Part shown: positions 15,211 through 23,220 of the stretch, piece by piece
Position numbering within the stretch: position 1 is the first letter of the stretch
How the letters are laid out: each line of letters begins with the position of its first letter
Translations under genes and position numbers: made by a program
Assembly (NCBI GenBank): GCA_001773385.1
Contig: MEWJ01000057.1
Span: 1-38,420 of the forward strand
Direction: 5' to 3'
Source of the DNA: a candidate division WWE3 bacterium RIFOXYD1_FULL_43_17
Lineage (GTDB): Bacteria > Patescibacteriota > WWE3 > UBA101185 > UBA10185
DNA: 38,420 nt
The notes under the pieces: model-generated
What the model was told of the DNA's origin: nothing
Databases searched by the model: none
The model's input: only the letters and a program-made list of their open reading frames with translations

Positions 15211-15746
15211 ATAATGTCGAACACACTAACACCGAACTTCCTGGTATTGGCTACTTCAAATATCGTCTTTTCAAGGATTTGTGCTATGTCTACCCCATCC
15301 TCGTGAAAATAAAATATTACGCCCCCATCTTTTAGAGAGTTACCCAGATTTTTAAATAAATGCGCGTGGGAAGTATCGTTGTAAAAAGGGTCCATAAAGA
15401 TCAGGTCATACTTCGTTTCGGTGCTTGCAACGTACTTAACGGCATTTTTTAGCGTAACAGAAGATTTTTCAAAAAAATTACAGTCTTCCACGTTTTTTCT
15501 TATAGCTTCGGCACTCTCCTTATTCCCGTCCACGAAGTCACACCAGGACGCTCCTCTGCTCAGAGCCTCGATACCTAAATTCCCACTACCCGCAAACAAA
15601 TCCAGACACACTGCCCCTTCAATCTTTTCTCCGATAATAGAAAACATAGAGGATTTAGCAATTTCCTGAACTGCCCTAAAACCGGGTATTTCCGGTGCAA
15701 TAAGCTTTTTATTTTTTGCGGAGCCTGTTGTGATTCTTAATTCCAT
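15189..15746 (-). CDS. rsmD: RsmD-family 16S rRNA (guanine-N2) methyltransferase
   Basis: A 185-residue class I methyltransferase. The AdoMet motif is LDLFAGSGNLGIEALSRGA (residues about 48-66) and the catalytic motif is MDPFY, a variant of the common DPPY. In E. coli this enzyme makes m2G966. The N-terminal RITTGSAKNKKL matches the family, but the segment after it (AVQEIAKSSMFSII) differs from the usual RPT-x-REALF form. It starts one base after the recG stop and is co-transcribed with it. Confidence 0.88.
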   Translation of the reverse strand: MELRITTGSAKNKKLIAPEIPGFRAVQEIAKSSMFSIIGEKIEGAVCLDLFAGSGNLGIEALSRGASWCDFVDGNKESAEAIRKNVEDCNFFEKSSVTLKNAVKYVASTETKYDLIFMDPFYNDTSHAHLFKNLGNSLKDGGVIFYFHEDGVDIAQILEKTIFEVANTRKFGVSVFDIIKKKEGC

Positions 15747-15747
15747 A

Positions 15748-17757
15748 CTAGTTGTTAGGTATATATTCTCCTGCTTCCTGTGTCAATCTTTCTTTTAGCA
15801 GAGGGTAATAGTCCAAAAATGGGTAAATTTCCTTGGCCTCATCTTTTGCTTCTTCCAGCATTTTTACGTTAAACATATCGGCTATTTTGAATTTTTTGAA
15901 CCCGTGTTGTATTGCCCCGAAAATATCGCCCTGCCCTCTCACCCTCATATCTATTTCTGCGAGCTCCATACCATTATCTATGTTTTCCAGGTTTTTCAGT
16001 CTTGAGTAGGCACCGGGTGAGTGGGTACTTAGAAAAGTCAGACAAAAGCCTTCTTTTGAGCCCCTGCCGACCCTTCCCCGCAATTGGTGTAAACTGGCCA
16101 GTCCGTACCTTTCTGCGCTCTCTATGACCATTACAGTGGCTTCAGGCACGTCAATTCCCACTTCTATGACCGGGGTGGACACCAGCACTTTTATCTTGCC
16201 CTTTCTGAACTTCTCAACGACCTCTTCTTTTTCCTTGGGTTTCATTTTTCCGTGGAGGAGACCCATTTCGACGTCCTTAAAGTAAGTTTTTTTGAGTGAT
16301 GCGTATTCGGCTTCGGCGGCTTTAACGTTTTCAAAGCTCAAAGTTTCGCTTTCTTCGATTAAAGGACAGACGATAAAAGTAGGTTCATTTTTCTGTCTTA
16401 TCCACCGGTAAGCCTTGTCCCTGGCGTTTTCGGGTATTACTTTGGTGGAAATTTTTCTTTCTTTATTTGGATGCGTGTCCAAAACCGATATTGAGAGGTC
16501 TCCGTAAATGGTAAGGGCAAGTGTTCTTGGTATTGGTGTGGCCGTCATTGCAAGTAAATGAGGCACTGTTCCGTCGTTAGCGATTTCCAGGATTTTTCCC
16601 CTCTGTTCTACTCCGAATCTATGCTGTTCGTCGATAACGACCAGTTCTACATTTTTAAATTTTTCTTTGGAGTAAATGAGAGCGTGCGTTCCTATTAAAA
16701 TGTCAAAATCGGCGCCATCAGGCTTTGTAGAACCCGTAATGAGGTCAATTTTTACCCCAAAGGGAGATAAGAGACGGGTAAATGTTTCATAGAGCTGAGC
16801 AGCCAATATTTCAGTAGGAGCCATGTAAAGGGTTTTAAATCCATTGAGATGTGTGTTGTAAGCGGCAATTAGGGCAACCAGCGTTTTTCCCGTTCCGACA
16901 TCTCCTTCAAGTAAGCGGTTCATAGGGTGTTTTTTAGTCAGATCTTCCAGGATTTCATTTACTGATTTTTCCTGCGAATTAGTAAGTTTAAACGGTAGTG
17001 ACGATATAAAAGCATCGATTTGGGTATCTTTTATAGCCATTCCGGTGCTTTTGAGCGTAGATTGCCACTGAACGCGCCTTTTTTCCACTTTTAGCAGTTC
17101 GAGGAACAACTCTTCGAACCGGAATCTCTTCCTTGATTTTTCAGCGTTAATTTCTGTGTCCGGAAAATGAATTTGTTTAAGTGACCAGTCGAATGTACTC
17201 AAATCGTGTTTTTTAATTGTGTTTTCGGGTAAAAATTCTTCAAGTTCGATTCCCCCCAATACGACGTCGTTAATTCTAGCCCTTAACCACTTGGATGAGA
17301 CTCCATAGGTTTCAGGATAAACCGGCACCAGACGCCCGGTGTTCAAATTCACTTCCCTACTCTCCTCAAGCTCGGGGCTGATAAAAGAAAGTTTCCTGTC
17401 AAAGGTACCGACCTTACCGCTTACCGTATATTCCCGTCCTGTTTTTATTGTTGTTTTAAGATAGTGTTGGTTGAAGAATATAAGATCGATTTTTTCTGTG
17501 CCGCTACTTACGGCAACTTTTGTAAGTCTTTTTCCGTTTCTCGTGAAAATATTTGTTACTGATTCGACAACTCCTTTGATAGTGGCCGTTTCATTTTCCA
17601 GCAGTGCGCTGATATTTTTTACATTAGAATAGTCCTCGTATCTAAAAGGAAAGTGGTACAACAAGTCCTGAACTGTCCCAATTTCTAAATTTTCCAGAAG
17701 TTTTTTGTATTTTGGCCCGATCTTCGGCACCACTCCGACGGGGGAAGTCAGTTTCAT
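15748..17757 (-). CDS. recG: ATP-dependent DNA helicase RecG
   Basis: A 669-residue helicase that remodels stalled replication forks and Holliday junctions. The N-terminal OB-fold wedge domain (about 50-150) is followed by QIHFP, then Walker A in LEGDVGTGKTLVA (about residue 285), DEQHRFGVEQR (the DEQH box), ATPIPRTLA, and C-terminal motifs VIEVGIDVPEATVMVIE and HQLRGRVGRG. Length is normal. A TAAAAT seven bases before the ATG gives a near-leaderless promoter with weak -35. recG-rsmD form one unit. Confidence 0.97.
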   Translation of the reverse strand: MKLTSPVGVVPKIGPKYKKLLENLEIGTVQDLLYHFPFRYEDYSNVKNISALLENETATIKGVVESVTNIFTRNGKRLTKVAVSSGTEKIDLIFFNQHYLKTTIKTGREYTVSGKVGTFDRKLSFISPELEESREVNLNTGRLVPVYPETYGVSSKWLRARINDVVLGGIELEEFLPENTIKKHDLSTFDWSLKQIHFPDTEINAEKSRKRFRFEELFLELLKVEKRRVQWQSTLKSTGMAIKDTQIDAFISSLPFKLTNSQEKSVNEILEDLTKKHPMNRLLEGDVGTGKTLVALIAAYNTHLNGFKTLYMAPTEILAAQLYETFTRLLSPFGVKIDLITGSTKPDGADFDILIGTHALIYSKEKFKNVELVVIDEQHRFGVEQRGKILEIANDGTVPHLLAMTATPIPRTLALTIYGDLSISVLDTHPNKERKISTKVIPENARDKAYRWIRQKNEPTFIVCPLIEESETLSFENVKAAEAEYASLKKTYFKDVEMGLLHGKMKPKEKEEVVEKFRKGKIKVLVSTPVIEVGIDVPEATVMVIESAERYGLASLHQLRGRVGRGSKEGFCLTFLSTHSPGAYSRLKNLENIDNGMELAEIDMRVRGQGDIFGAIQHGFKKFKIADMFNVKMLEEAKDEAKEIYPFLDYYPLLKERLTQEAGEYIPNN

Positions 17758-17827
17758 TAAATATATTTTACTTGTTTTCAGAATTAACGTAACATTTATC
17801 GGTTAACCACATGAGAGGAGAGTAAAA

Positions 17828-18046
17828 ATGAGCGTGTTTGATGCTGAGACGTTACCTGTCGGATTCAGTGATATCAATATTGCTTCGATGATCGTTAAGG
17901 AATACACGGATTTGTTTCCCGAAGACGATTATGTGCCGGAGATTGAAAAGTGCTGCGATGCGAACGGTTTTTCAGTAGTAATAAATGTTCCTAAAGAAAA
18001 GTATACTAACTTCGATTTTGCGTTCATGGTAGTCACAGGTGGTTAG
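17828..18046 (+). CDS. Small hypothetical protein, own transcription unit
   Basis: A 72-residue acidic protein of unknown function, soluble, with adjacent cysteines (CC) near residue 44. The start is supported by SD GAGAGGAG six to ten bases upstream. A weak possible promoter is TTGTTT (17772-17777), 17 bases, TTTATC. A stem-loop follows the stop codon. In layout it matches the orphan gene at 14904: single gene, strong SD, hairpin at the end, between housekeeping genes of opposite strand. Confidence 0.7.
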   Translation: MSVFDAETLPVGFSDINIASMIVKEYTDLFPEDDYVPEIEKCCDANGFSVVINVPKEKYTNFDFAFMVVTGG

Positions 18047-18056
18047 CAGTTTGTAG

Positions 18057-18102
18057 GCCGGGTTTTTGCTTCCCTTAAAGGATCAAACGCCCGGCATTTC
18101 TT
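18057..18102 (+). terminator. Hairpin terminator between convergent genes
   Basis: GCCGGG (18057-18062) pairs with CCCGGC (18090-18095), with further TTTG/CAAA pairing inside, then a weak T-rich tail ATTTCTT. It probably serves the plus-strand gene and may also block the minus transcript ending here. Confidence 0.6.
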
Positions 18103-18226
18103 AGAGGACGTAAGGAAGAACTGACGTCGCGATAAGAGCCAACGTGCTTACGATTATGACGGCTTTATAGATGTTGTCTTTTCTGAAAACTCTTTTTACT
18201 TTTTTCTTTACTTCTTTGCTGATCAT
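18101..18226 (-). CDS. 41-residue small membrane protein coupled to tyrS
   Basis: An ORF of 41 codons: residues 1-18 are strongly basic (MISKEVKKKVKRVFRK) and residues 21-41 are one hydrophobic helix (AVIIVSTLALIATSVL). The start codon overlaps the tyrS stop as TAATG, and an SD-like GGAG lies 8-11 bases upstream inside tyrS, which argues for real translation by re-initiation. It is probably an inner-membrane microprotein with the basic end in the cytoplasm. No family is recognised. Confidence 0.6.
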   Translation of the reverse strand: MISKEVKKKVKRVFRKDNIYKAVIIVSTLALIATSVLPYVL

Positions 18227-19440
18227 TATTTATCTCCTATTTTGAAATACTTTCTCTTTCCGAATTTTACTACTGTTCCGGATGTAAATTCTATTTCAAC
18301 TTGAGTTGTCGCAACTTTTTTTCCGTTTACCTCTACCCCACCCTGCTCTATTATTCTTTTAATGTGGCTGGCCGATTCGGAGTCCTTCATTGCTTTACGT
18401 AAAAATTCCGTAACGGACATCGTGCCGGTAACTGTTACTATTTCAGTGTCCTCATCGGAAATATCTTTTTTTTGAACTGTCCTTTCAAAATGTTTCTGAG
18501 CCTTATTAGCTTCTTCTGCGCCTTTAATAATTTTTACTACTTCAAAGGCCATTAGTTTTTTAAAGGTCATGGGATTTTCTCCGTCCTGGATTTTTTTATT
18601 TATTTCCCATATTTCTTCCATTGGCATATCTGTCAAAAGTCTTAGGCATTTTGTTATAAGTTCGTCCGGGTAAGACATTGCCTTTCCGTACATAACTTCG
18701 GATTTGTCGGCGAGGTTTATGCCGTTGCCTTTGGTCTTGCTCATAGTTAGGGCGTCGGGGGCCTCCATCATTTCGTTTGTCCTGACGAACTTGTCTTTAC
18801 CGAGGTATCTTTTAACCAGCTCCCTGCCCATGAGCATGTTAAATGTCTGGTCGGTGCCGCCTATTTCGAGGTCTACTCCCATTGCTACGCTGTCAAAGCC
18901 CTGCATGAGGGGGTAGATAAATTCCTGCAAACCGATGGGGCTATTTTTCTGAAGTCTTTTTGCGAAGAGGTCACGTTCGATCATTTGCTGGACTGTGGCG
19001 TTTGATAGCAGTTTTATAAGATCGGCTAACCCGATTTTCGAAAGCCACTCATGATTGCGCATAAATTTAACCGGATTTTCACCTTCGAAGTCTATTAATT
19101 GAGCTGCCTGTTCCTTCCAGCCGGCCATGTTCTTCTGAACCTGTTCTTCGGTCATAAGGGGTCTGGCGGTGTCTTTATCCGGGTCACCGACCAAAGTTGT
19201 AAAATCTCCGACCAAAAATATGGCTTCATGCCCGAGCTGCTGCAAAATTCTTAAGGCTCTTATTCCCATGGCATGCCCGACGTGCAAATATGGTCCTGTA
19301 GGATCAAAACCCTGGTAAGCTTTTATTTTTTCTCCTGAAAGTAGTTTCTTTTTTAGCGCATCTTTTGAGGGGTAAATCGAATCGACCCCTCTTTCAAGAA
19401 AAGTGTTTATCAATTTTTCATCGATACTGACTTTAGGCAT
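18226..19440 (-). CDS. tyrS: Tyrosyl-tRNA synthetase
   Basis: A 404-residue class I synthetase. The HIGH motif is HVGH at residues 53-56 and the KMSKS motif is MSKTKGN at 233-239. Tyrosine-site sequences QEFIYPLMQGFDS and EIGGTDQTFNML are present. A C-terminal S4-type RNA-binding domain occupies about 335-395. Length is normal. There is no SD; two overlapping -10 boxes lie directly upstream. The stop codon overlaps the start of a 41-residue membrane protein gene. Confidence 0.97.
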   Translation of the reverse strand: MPKVSIDEKLINTFLERGVDSIYPSKDALKKKLLSGEKIKAYQGFDPTGPYLHVGHAMGIRALRILQQLGHEAIFLVGDFTTLVGDPDKDTARPLMTEEQVQKNMAGWKEQAAQLIDFEGENPVKFMRNHEWLSKIGLADLIKLLSNATVQQMIERDLFAKRLQKNSPIGLQEFIYPLMQGFDSVAMGVDLEIGGTDQTFNMLMGRELVKRYLGKDKFVRTNEMMEAPDALTMSKTKGNGINLADKSEVMYGKAMSYPDELITKCLRLLTDMPMEEIWEINKKIQDGENPMTFKKLMAFEVVKIIKGAEEANKAQKHFERTVQKKDISDEDTEIVTVTGTMSVTEFLRKAMKDSESASHIKRIIEQGGVEVNGKKVATTQVEIEFTSGTVVKFGKRKYFKIGDK

Positions 19441-19446
19441 ATTACC

Positions 19447-19457
19447 AGTATATTATA
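19447..19457 (-). promoter_or_regulatory. tyrS -10 boxes
   Basis: On the minus strand TATAAT (19457-19452) overlaps TATACT (19452-19447). TATACT ends six bases before the ATG, matching the leaderless geometry; TATAAT would leave a leader of about five bases. No good -35 for either. Confidence 0.45.
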
Positions 19458-19496
19458 CTTCGGTTTTTAAAACTATATGGAGGGGGCGGTTCGGGT

Positions 19497-19534
19497 AAAA
19501 AAAGAGCCGCCGATACTTTTTGAGTATAAGCGGC
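19497..19534 (-). terminator. Intrinsic terminator of orphan gene 19786
   Basis: On the minus strand GCCGC (19534-19530) and ATACT pair with AGTAT and GCGGC (19510-19506), followed by C-T and a run of seven T (19503-19497). Confidence 0.85.
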
Positions 19535-19543
19535 CCTGCGGGT

Positions 19544-19786
19544 CTAGATAAATCCTGCCGGTTTTGCTGCGTAACTGTATCTGTACTTCCCCGAACACTC
19601 CTGCGCGCATCCTTTTATTTGGTATACTGCCCTTTCCCCTACACGGATGAATATTCCTCTGGCGTACTCAACATCGGAGAGAAGTTCACTCCTGCCGGCA
19701 GCTTCCCCATTAAATTTTATTGGGTTTTCCAGGCTGCCGGGCGGATACTTACCATTTCTTTTGATATGGCCGTTTCTTTTATCCAC
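19544..19786 (-). CDS. Small hypothetical protein with GTG start
   Basis: An 80-residue basic protein of unknown function with two cysteines close together (CAQEC). The GTG start at 19786 is supported by SD AGGAGG eight bases upstream. A strong terminator follows the stop within 15 bases and another isolates it upstream, so it is a self-contained unit. No domain recognised; no membrane segment. Low-complexity alternatives on the plus strand lack SD sequences. Confidence 0.65.
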   Translation of the reverse strand: MDKRNGHIKRNGKYPPGSLENPIKFNGEAAGRSELLSDVEYARGIFIRVGERAVYQIKGCAQECSGKYRYSYAAKPAGFI

Positions 19787-19840
19787 TTCTCTACCCTCCT
19801 CTCAGTATGATTTCGGTAAAGAGTATCACTTTTTGAGCAC

Positions 19841-19885
19841 AAAAAAAAGCCGGGAGCATCGAATTTCATTCGGTGTTGTCCCGGC
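19841..19885 (-). terminator. Strong intrinsic terminator of the 20333-19904 unit
   Basis: On the minus strand GCCGGGA (19885-19879) pairs with TCCCGGC (19855-19849), with inner CGAAT/ATTCG pairing, followed by eight T (19848-19841). Confidence 0.92.
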
Positions 19886-19903
19886 CGGGGTGTTATTTAG
19901 TTG

Positions 19904-20056
19904 TTAAGCTCTTTTGGTTCGAAGTAATCCCAGTTTTGCCCAAAGGCCATTTAATTCTTTCCTTTCGGCCGTTGTCAGAGTGTCTTTCGCATGCTTATCG
20001 AGTAGGTCATTGTACCGAGGCAATTCTTTTCTTCCCAACTTTTTTTTACACCCCAT
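19904..20056 (-). CDS. 50-residue basic hypothetical protein
   Basis: An ORF of 50 codons, rich in Lys and Arg, predicted mostly helical (RYNDLLDKHAKDTLTTAERKE). ATG 20056 lies one base after the stop of the upstream gene, with SD GGGAG seven to eight bases before it inside that gene. A strong terminator follows after 18 bases. The tight spacing, SD and terminator support it as a real second gene of a two-gene unit. No family recognised. Confidence 0.6.
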   Translation of the reverse strand: MGCKKKLGRKELPRYNDLLDKHAKDTLTTAERKELNGLWAKLGLLRTKRA

Positions 20057-20057
20057 C

Positions 20058-20333
20058 TCAGCTCCCTTCGTGCATAGACAAGATTGGATCAGAATTCACC
20101 ACTGTATAAATACAGGGCAGTTCTGTTTCTGCAGAGTCGTGCTTGTAAAACGCGATTATCAGAGTGTGTGCTTGCCCCTTTGGGTCAGTAACTCTGACAG
20201 TCAGATTTCTGGTCACAAACACAGGAGTTTTCAACAGCAGTTTAGTGACGCCAAAAGCAGTTTCCTGCTCGATTTTGGCATTACACCAAACAACCGGTTG
20301 TCCTCCTTCTGTTGCCGCCAACCTAACATCCAT
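20058..20333 (-). CDS. Small hypothetical protein, first gene of orphan operon
   Basis: A 91-residue protein of unknown function, predicted beta-rich (alternating hydrophobics in VFVTRNLTVRVTD and HTLIIAFYKHD), soluble, two cysteines. The ATG has SD GGAGAG six bases upstream and a promoter further up. Its stop is one base before the next ATG. Divergent from the PBP gene. Confidence 0.65.
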   Translation of the reverse strand: MDVRLAATEGGQPVVWCNAKIEQETAFGVTKLLLKTPVFVTRNLTVRVTDPKGQAHTLIIAFYKHDSAETELPCIYTVVNSDPILSMHEGS

Positions 20334-20362
20334 TGTGCTCTCCTCTACGCAAGAATTGTCCT

Positions 20363-20391
20363 ATATTACAGCAAAAAGGAGCAATAATCAA
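20363..20391 (-). promoter_or_regulatory. Promoter of the 20333-19904 unit
   Basis: On the minus strand TTGATT (20391-20386), a 17-base spacer and TAATAT (20368-20363). It gives a leader of about 25 bases with an SD. The -35 lies in the loop of a hairpin (20378-20399). Confidence 0.65.
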
Positions 20392-20399
20392 ACTGCTCC
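20373..20399 (-). terminator. Terminator-like hairpin overlapping a promoter
   Basis: On the minus strand GGAGCA (20399-20394) pairs with TGCTCC (20383-20378), followed by five T (20377-20373). It has the form of an intrinsic terminator but no minus-strand gene lies upstream; it could stop antisense transcription from the PBP gene or act as an operator. Confidence 0.5.
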
Positions 20400-20423
20400 G
20401 GACTGCCCCACCCTGCTACATAA

Positions 20424-20432
20424 TGGTATAAT
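20424..20432 (+). promoter_or_regulatory. Extended -10 promoter of the PBP gene
   Basis: TG-G-TATAAT (20424-20432), consensus, ending six bases before ATG 20439; leaderless geometry, no -35 needed with an extended -10, no SD. Confidence 0.7.
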
Positions 20433-20438
20433 TTTGTA

Positions 20439-23159
20439 ATGCCGGTCAGGAAAACGGGAAAATATAGAACATATAGACCGAAAAGTAGCTTTTTTTCAAA
20501 ATTTAAAATGCCGGACATCTTCGGTTCCTCGGGTGTAAAGGCAGTGACAGGTTTTTACAAAAAGAACAAGCCCGATACAATGAGTTTGGCAGGGCTCGGG
20601 GCAAAAAAACTGAAAACTTATACAGTTATCGCATCTATCGTATTAACTGTAATGGTCGTCGGCTTGTTCGGGACAATTGTTGTTTTTGCTTATTTTTCAA
20701 GAGAACTGCCCAACCCTACACAATTGCTCGAAAGAAGCTTTGAGCTATCCACGAGGTTTTATGACCGCAACGACAAGCTAATCTACGAAGTATTCGGAGA
20801 TAAGAACAGAACATTAATCAAGATGGAGGAGGTCAATCCTTACGTCACCTATGCTACGTTATCTACCGAGGATTCGGAGTTTTATCTCCACCAGGGTTAC
20901 TCTTTAAGGGGAATGGCAAGAGCCGTGAGAAACACTTTCACGGGCGAAGGGCTTCAGGGAGGCTCTACATTAACCCAGCAAGTCATAAAGAACACATTAC
21001 TAACTCAGGACAGGACTTTAGTGCGTAAGATAAAGGAAATGATCCTTTCTTTGCAGCTGGAGAACAGGTACAGCAAAGACGAGATTATCCAGATGTATCT
21101 TAATGAAACTCCCTACGGTGGACAGAACTACGGCATATACAGTGCCTCTAAAGCCTATTTTAACAAGCTTCCCAAAGACCTTACCATTGCAGAGTCAGCC
21201 TATCTTGCAGGACTTCCCCAAAGACCGAGCTATTACTCACAGTTCGGGGTTAGCCCTGAAGCCGGGATAGAAAGAAAAGACTACGTTCTCTATTTAATGC
21301 GTGAAAGAGGCTGGGTCGCCGGAGACGGAAAGAGACACTACCTAAGCCAGGAAGATTATGACGCAGCTAGGAACGAAGAGCTCAAGTTTGAGACCGCACG
21401 TGTGCCTCTGGAAGCTCCCCACTTCGTCTTTTACGCCAAACAGTACCTAATAGATATTTTAGGTGAGGATGCGGTTGAAAAGGGTGGGTTGAAAGTCAAA
21501 ACTTCGGTTGACCTGGATTTGCAGAAAGTGGCCCAGGAGACTGTTACCAACGAACTTGAGGAATCAGTAAATCTAAATGTTTGGAACGGGGCAATGGTTG
21601 TTTTGGATCCTAAAACAGGCCAAATATTGGCGATGGTCGGATCTAAGGGGTATAACCTTGATGCCCAGCCCGAAGGTTGTATATCCGGAACTTCCGGGGA
21701 GAATTCTTGTAAGTTTGACCCTTACGTCAACGTGGCAATATCAGACAGACAGCCGGGTTCGGCCATTAAACCCATAACCTACGCAAATATGCTTGCGCAG
21801 GGCTACTCAGCAGCCTACCCGCTTTTGGATATGCCCATTTCTTTTGAAGGTTCCGCGCCCGACAAGCCGTATATTCCTGAGAATTACGACGGTATTTTCA
21901 GAGGTGTCGTACCTTTGAGACGTTCGCTGGGCAATTCCTTGAATATACCTGCCGTTGAGGCACTGAAGATTGGCGGAATAGACAACATGATTGATCTGGC
22001 GGAAAAGATGGGCATTACAACGTTCAAAGACAGGCAAAGATATGGATTAGCACTGACTTTGGGCGGAGGCGAAACCAAGTTGCTGGAACTCACAGGGGCG
22101 TACTCAGTATTTGCTGCCGAAGGAATGTTCCATCAACCCGTGCCGATAATAGAAGTTCAGGATTCCAACGGAAAGGTTGTCTATAAACCTCAGGTGCAGG
22201 GGGTCAGGGCACTCGAAGAAGGAACCGCATTTTTAATCTCAGACATCTTATCTGATAACGGTGCACGTTCAGATGTATTCGGAACAGGGAGCTTATTGAA
22301 TATCCCCGGACATACCGTTGCAGTTAAAACGGGAACTACCGACGACAAAAGAGATAACTATGCCATGGGCTACACACCTTCCGTAGTTGTCGGTGTGTGG
22401 GTCGGAAACAGCAATAACGAAAAAATGAATCCTTATATCGCATCGGGTATTACCGGAGCTTCCCCGATCTGGAACACATTTATAAAAGAGTACCTGAAGG
22501 ATAAAACCGACGAAAAGTTTAAAATGCCTTCAAATGTTGAAAAATTCGAGGTCGACAGGCTTACAGGAGGCTTACCCTTTGAAGGTTTTGATAAACGGAG
22601 CGAGTGGTTTATAAAAGGCACCGAACCTACAGCTAAAAGCGATTGGTTTCAAAGACTCGAGGTCTGCAAAATAGACGGAAGAATCGCAAATGAGGGTTGC
22701 AAGGACGCAGGAGAAACCGATGAAATTAGTTTTGTCCGTGTAACTGCCCCTTACAGCGAGTGGCAGCCGGCAGTCGACGCTTACGTTAAGGAAAAATACA
22801 AAGAGGACGACAGGTTCTTCCCACCTCTGATGCAGTCTAAGCTTGAGTTCGATGGAGATGAGGTTTCAAACAAAGATGATGTTAATGTTCAGATTGTCGG
22901 GGTAAGAGACGGGCAGAACGTTCCATTGAGGTTTAGATTAAACGTCGAGGTGTCGGCTTACAACGACATTAAAATAGTACGCATTTACATGGACGGGGAC
23001 AAAGTGGCCGAGGATGATGCAAGTCCTTATGGTTACAACTTTGAACTCGACGCGTCAAAAATTGGAAGCCACGAATTCGAGGCTACCGTTACCGACGATG
23101 ACGACAATAAGGGAAGTGCCAAGATAAGACTTAACGTGGTTGGGTACGCGAGGCAATAG
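20439..23159 (+). CDS. Class A penicillin-binding protein (PBP1A-like)
   Basis: A 906-residue bifunctional peptidoglycan synthase. A basic cytoplasmic N-terminus (1-60), one membrane anchor (about 62-86), a glycosyltransferase domain with E144 in STEDSEFYLHQG and QGGSTLTQQ, and a transpeptidase domain with S441-x-x-K444, S500-L-N502 and K630-T-G. The C-terminal 100 residues form an Ig-like beta domain (YNDIKIVRIYMDG region), probably for cell-surface contact. Four cysteines fall in two close pairs. It makes the wall on the outer face of the membrane. Leaderless promoter; pheS follows after 61 bases with its own promoter. Confidence 0.96.
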   Translation: MPVRKTGKYRTYRPKSSFFSKFKMPDIFGSSGVKAVTGFYKKNKPDTMSLAGLGAKKLKTYTVIASIVLTVMVVGLFGTIVVFAYFSRELPNPTQLLERSFELSTRFYDRNDKLIYEVFGDKNRTLIKMEEVNPYVTYATLSTEDSEFYLHQGYSLRGMARAVRNTFTGEGLQGGSTLTQQVIKNTLLTQDRTLVRKIKEMILSLQLENRYSKDEIIQMYLNETPYGGQNYGIYSASKAYFNKLPKDLTIAESAYLAGLPQRPSYYSQFGVSPEAGIERKDYVLYLMRERGWVAGDGKRHYLSQEDYDAARNEELKFETARVPLEAPHFVFYAKQYLIDILGEDAVEKGGLKVKTSVDLDLQKVAQETVTNELEESVNLNVWNGAMVVLDPKTGQILAMVGSKGYNLDAQPEGCISGTSGENSCKFDPYVNVAISDRQPGSAIKPITYANMLAQGYSAAYPLLDMPISFEGSAPDKPYIPENYDGIFRGVVPLRRSLGNSLNIPAVEALKIGGIDNMIDLAEKMGITTFKDRQRYGLALTLGGGETKLLELTGAYSVFAAEGMFHQPVPIIEVQDSNGKVVYKPQVQGVRALEEGTAFLISDILSDNGARSDVFGTGSLLNIPGHTVAVKTGTTDDKRDNYAMGYTPSVVVGVWVGNSNNEKMNPYIASGITGASPIWNTFIKEYLKDKTDEKFKMPSNVEKFEVDRLTGGLPFEGFDKRSEWFIKGTEPTAKSDWFQRLEVCKIDGRIANEGCKDAGETDEISFVRVTAPYSEWQPAVDAYVKEKYKEDDRFFPPLMQSKLEFDGDEVSNKDDVNVQIVGVRDGQNVPLRFRLNVEVSAYNDIKIVRIYMDGDKVAEDDASPYGYNFELDASKIGSHEFEATVTDDDDNKGSAKIRLNVVGYARQ

Positions 23160-23179
23160 GCATAAAGGCGCCGTTTCCC

Positions 23180-23208
23180 TTGACAATACTGCCCTGCCCT
23201 GCAATATT
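23180..23208 (+). promoter_or_regulatory. pheS-pheT promoter
   Basis: TTGACA (23180-23185), a 17-base spacer with TG-C, then AATATT (23203-23208). Twelve bases remain to ATG 23221, leaving a leader of about five bases. Confidence 0.6.
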
Positions 23209-23220
23209 TGGTTAGAGATT

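Noticed and set aside
19520-20439. Several plus-strand frames of 78-157 codons
   Set aside because: They lie antisense to genes and terminators with strong SDs on the minus strand and lack any SD or family resemblance.
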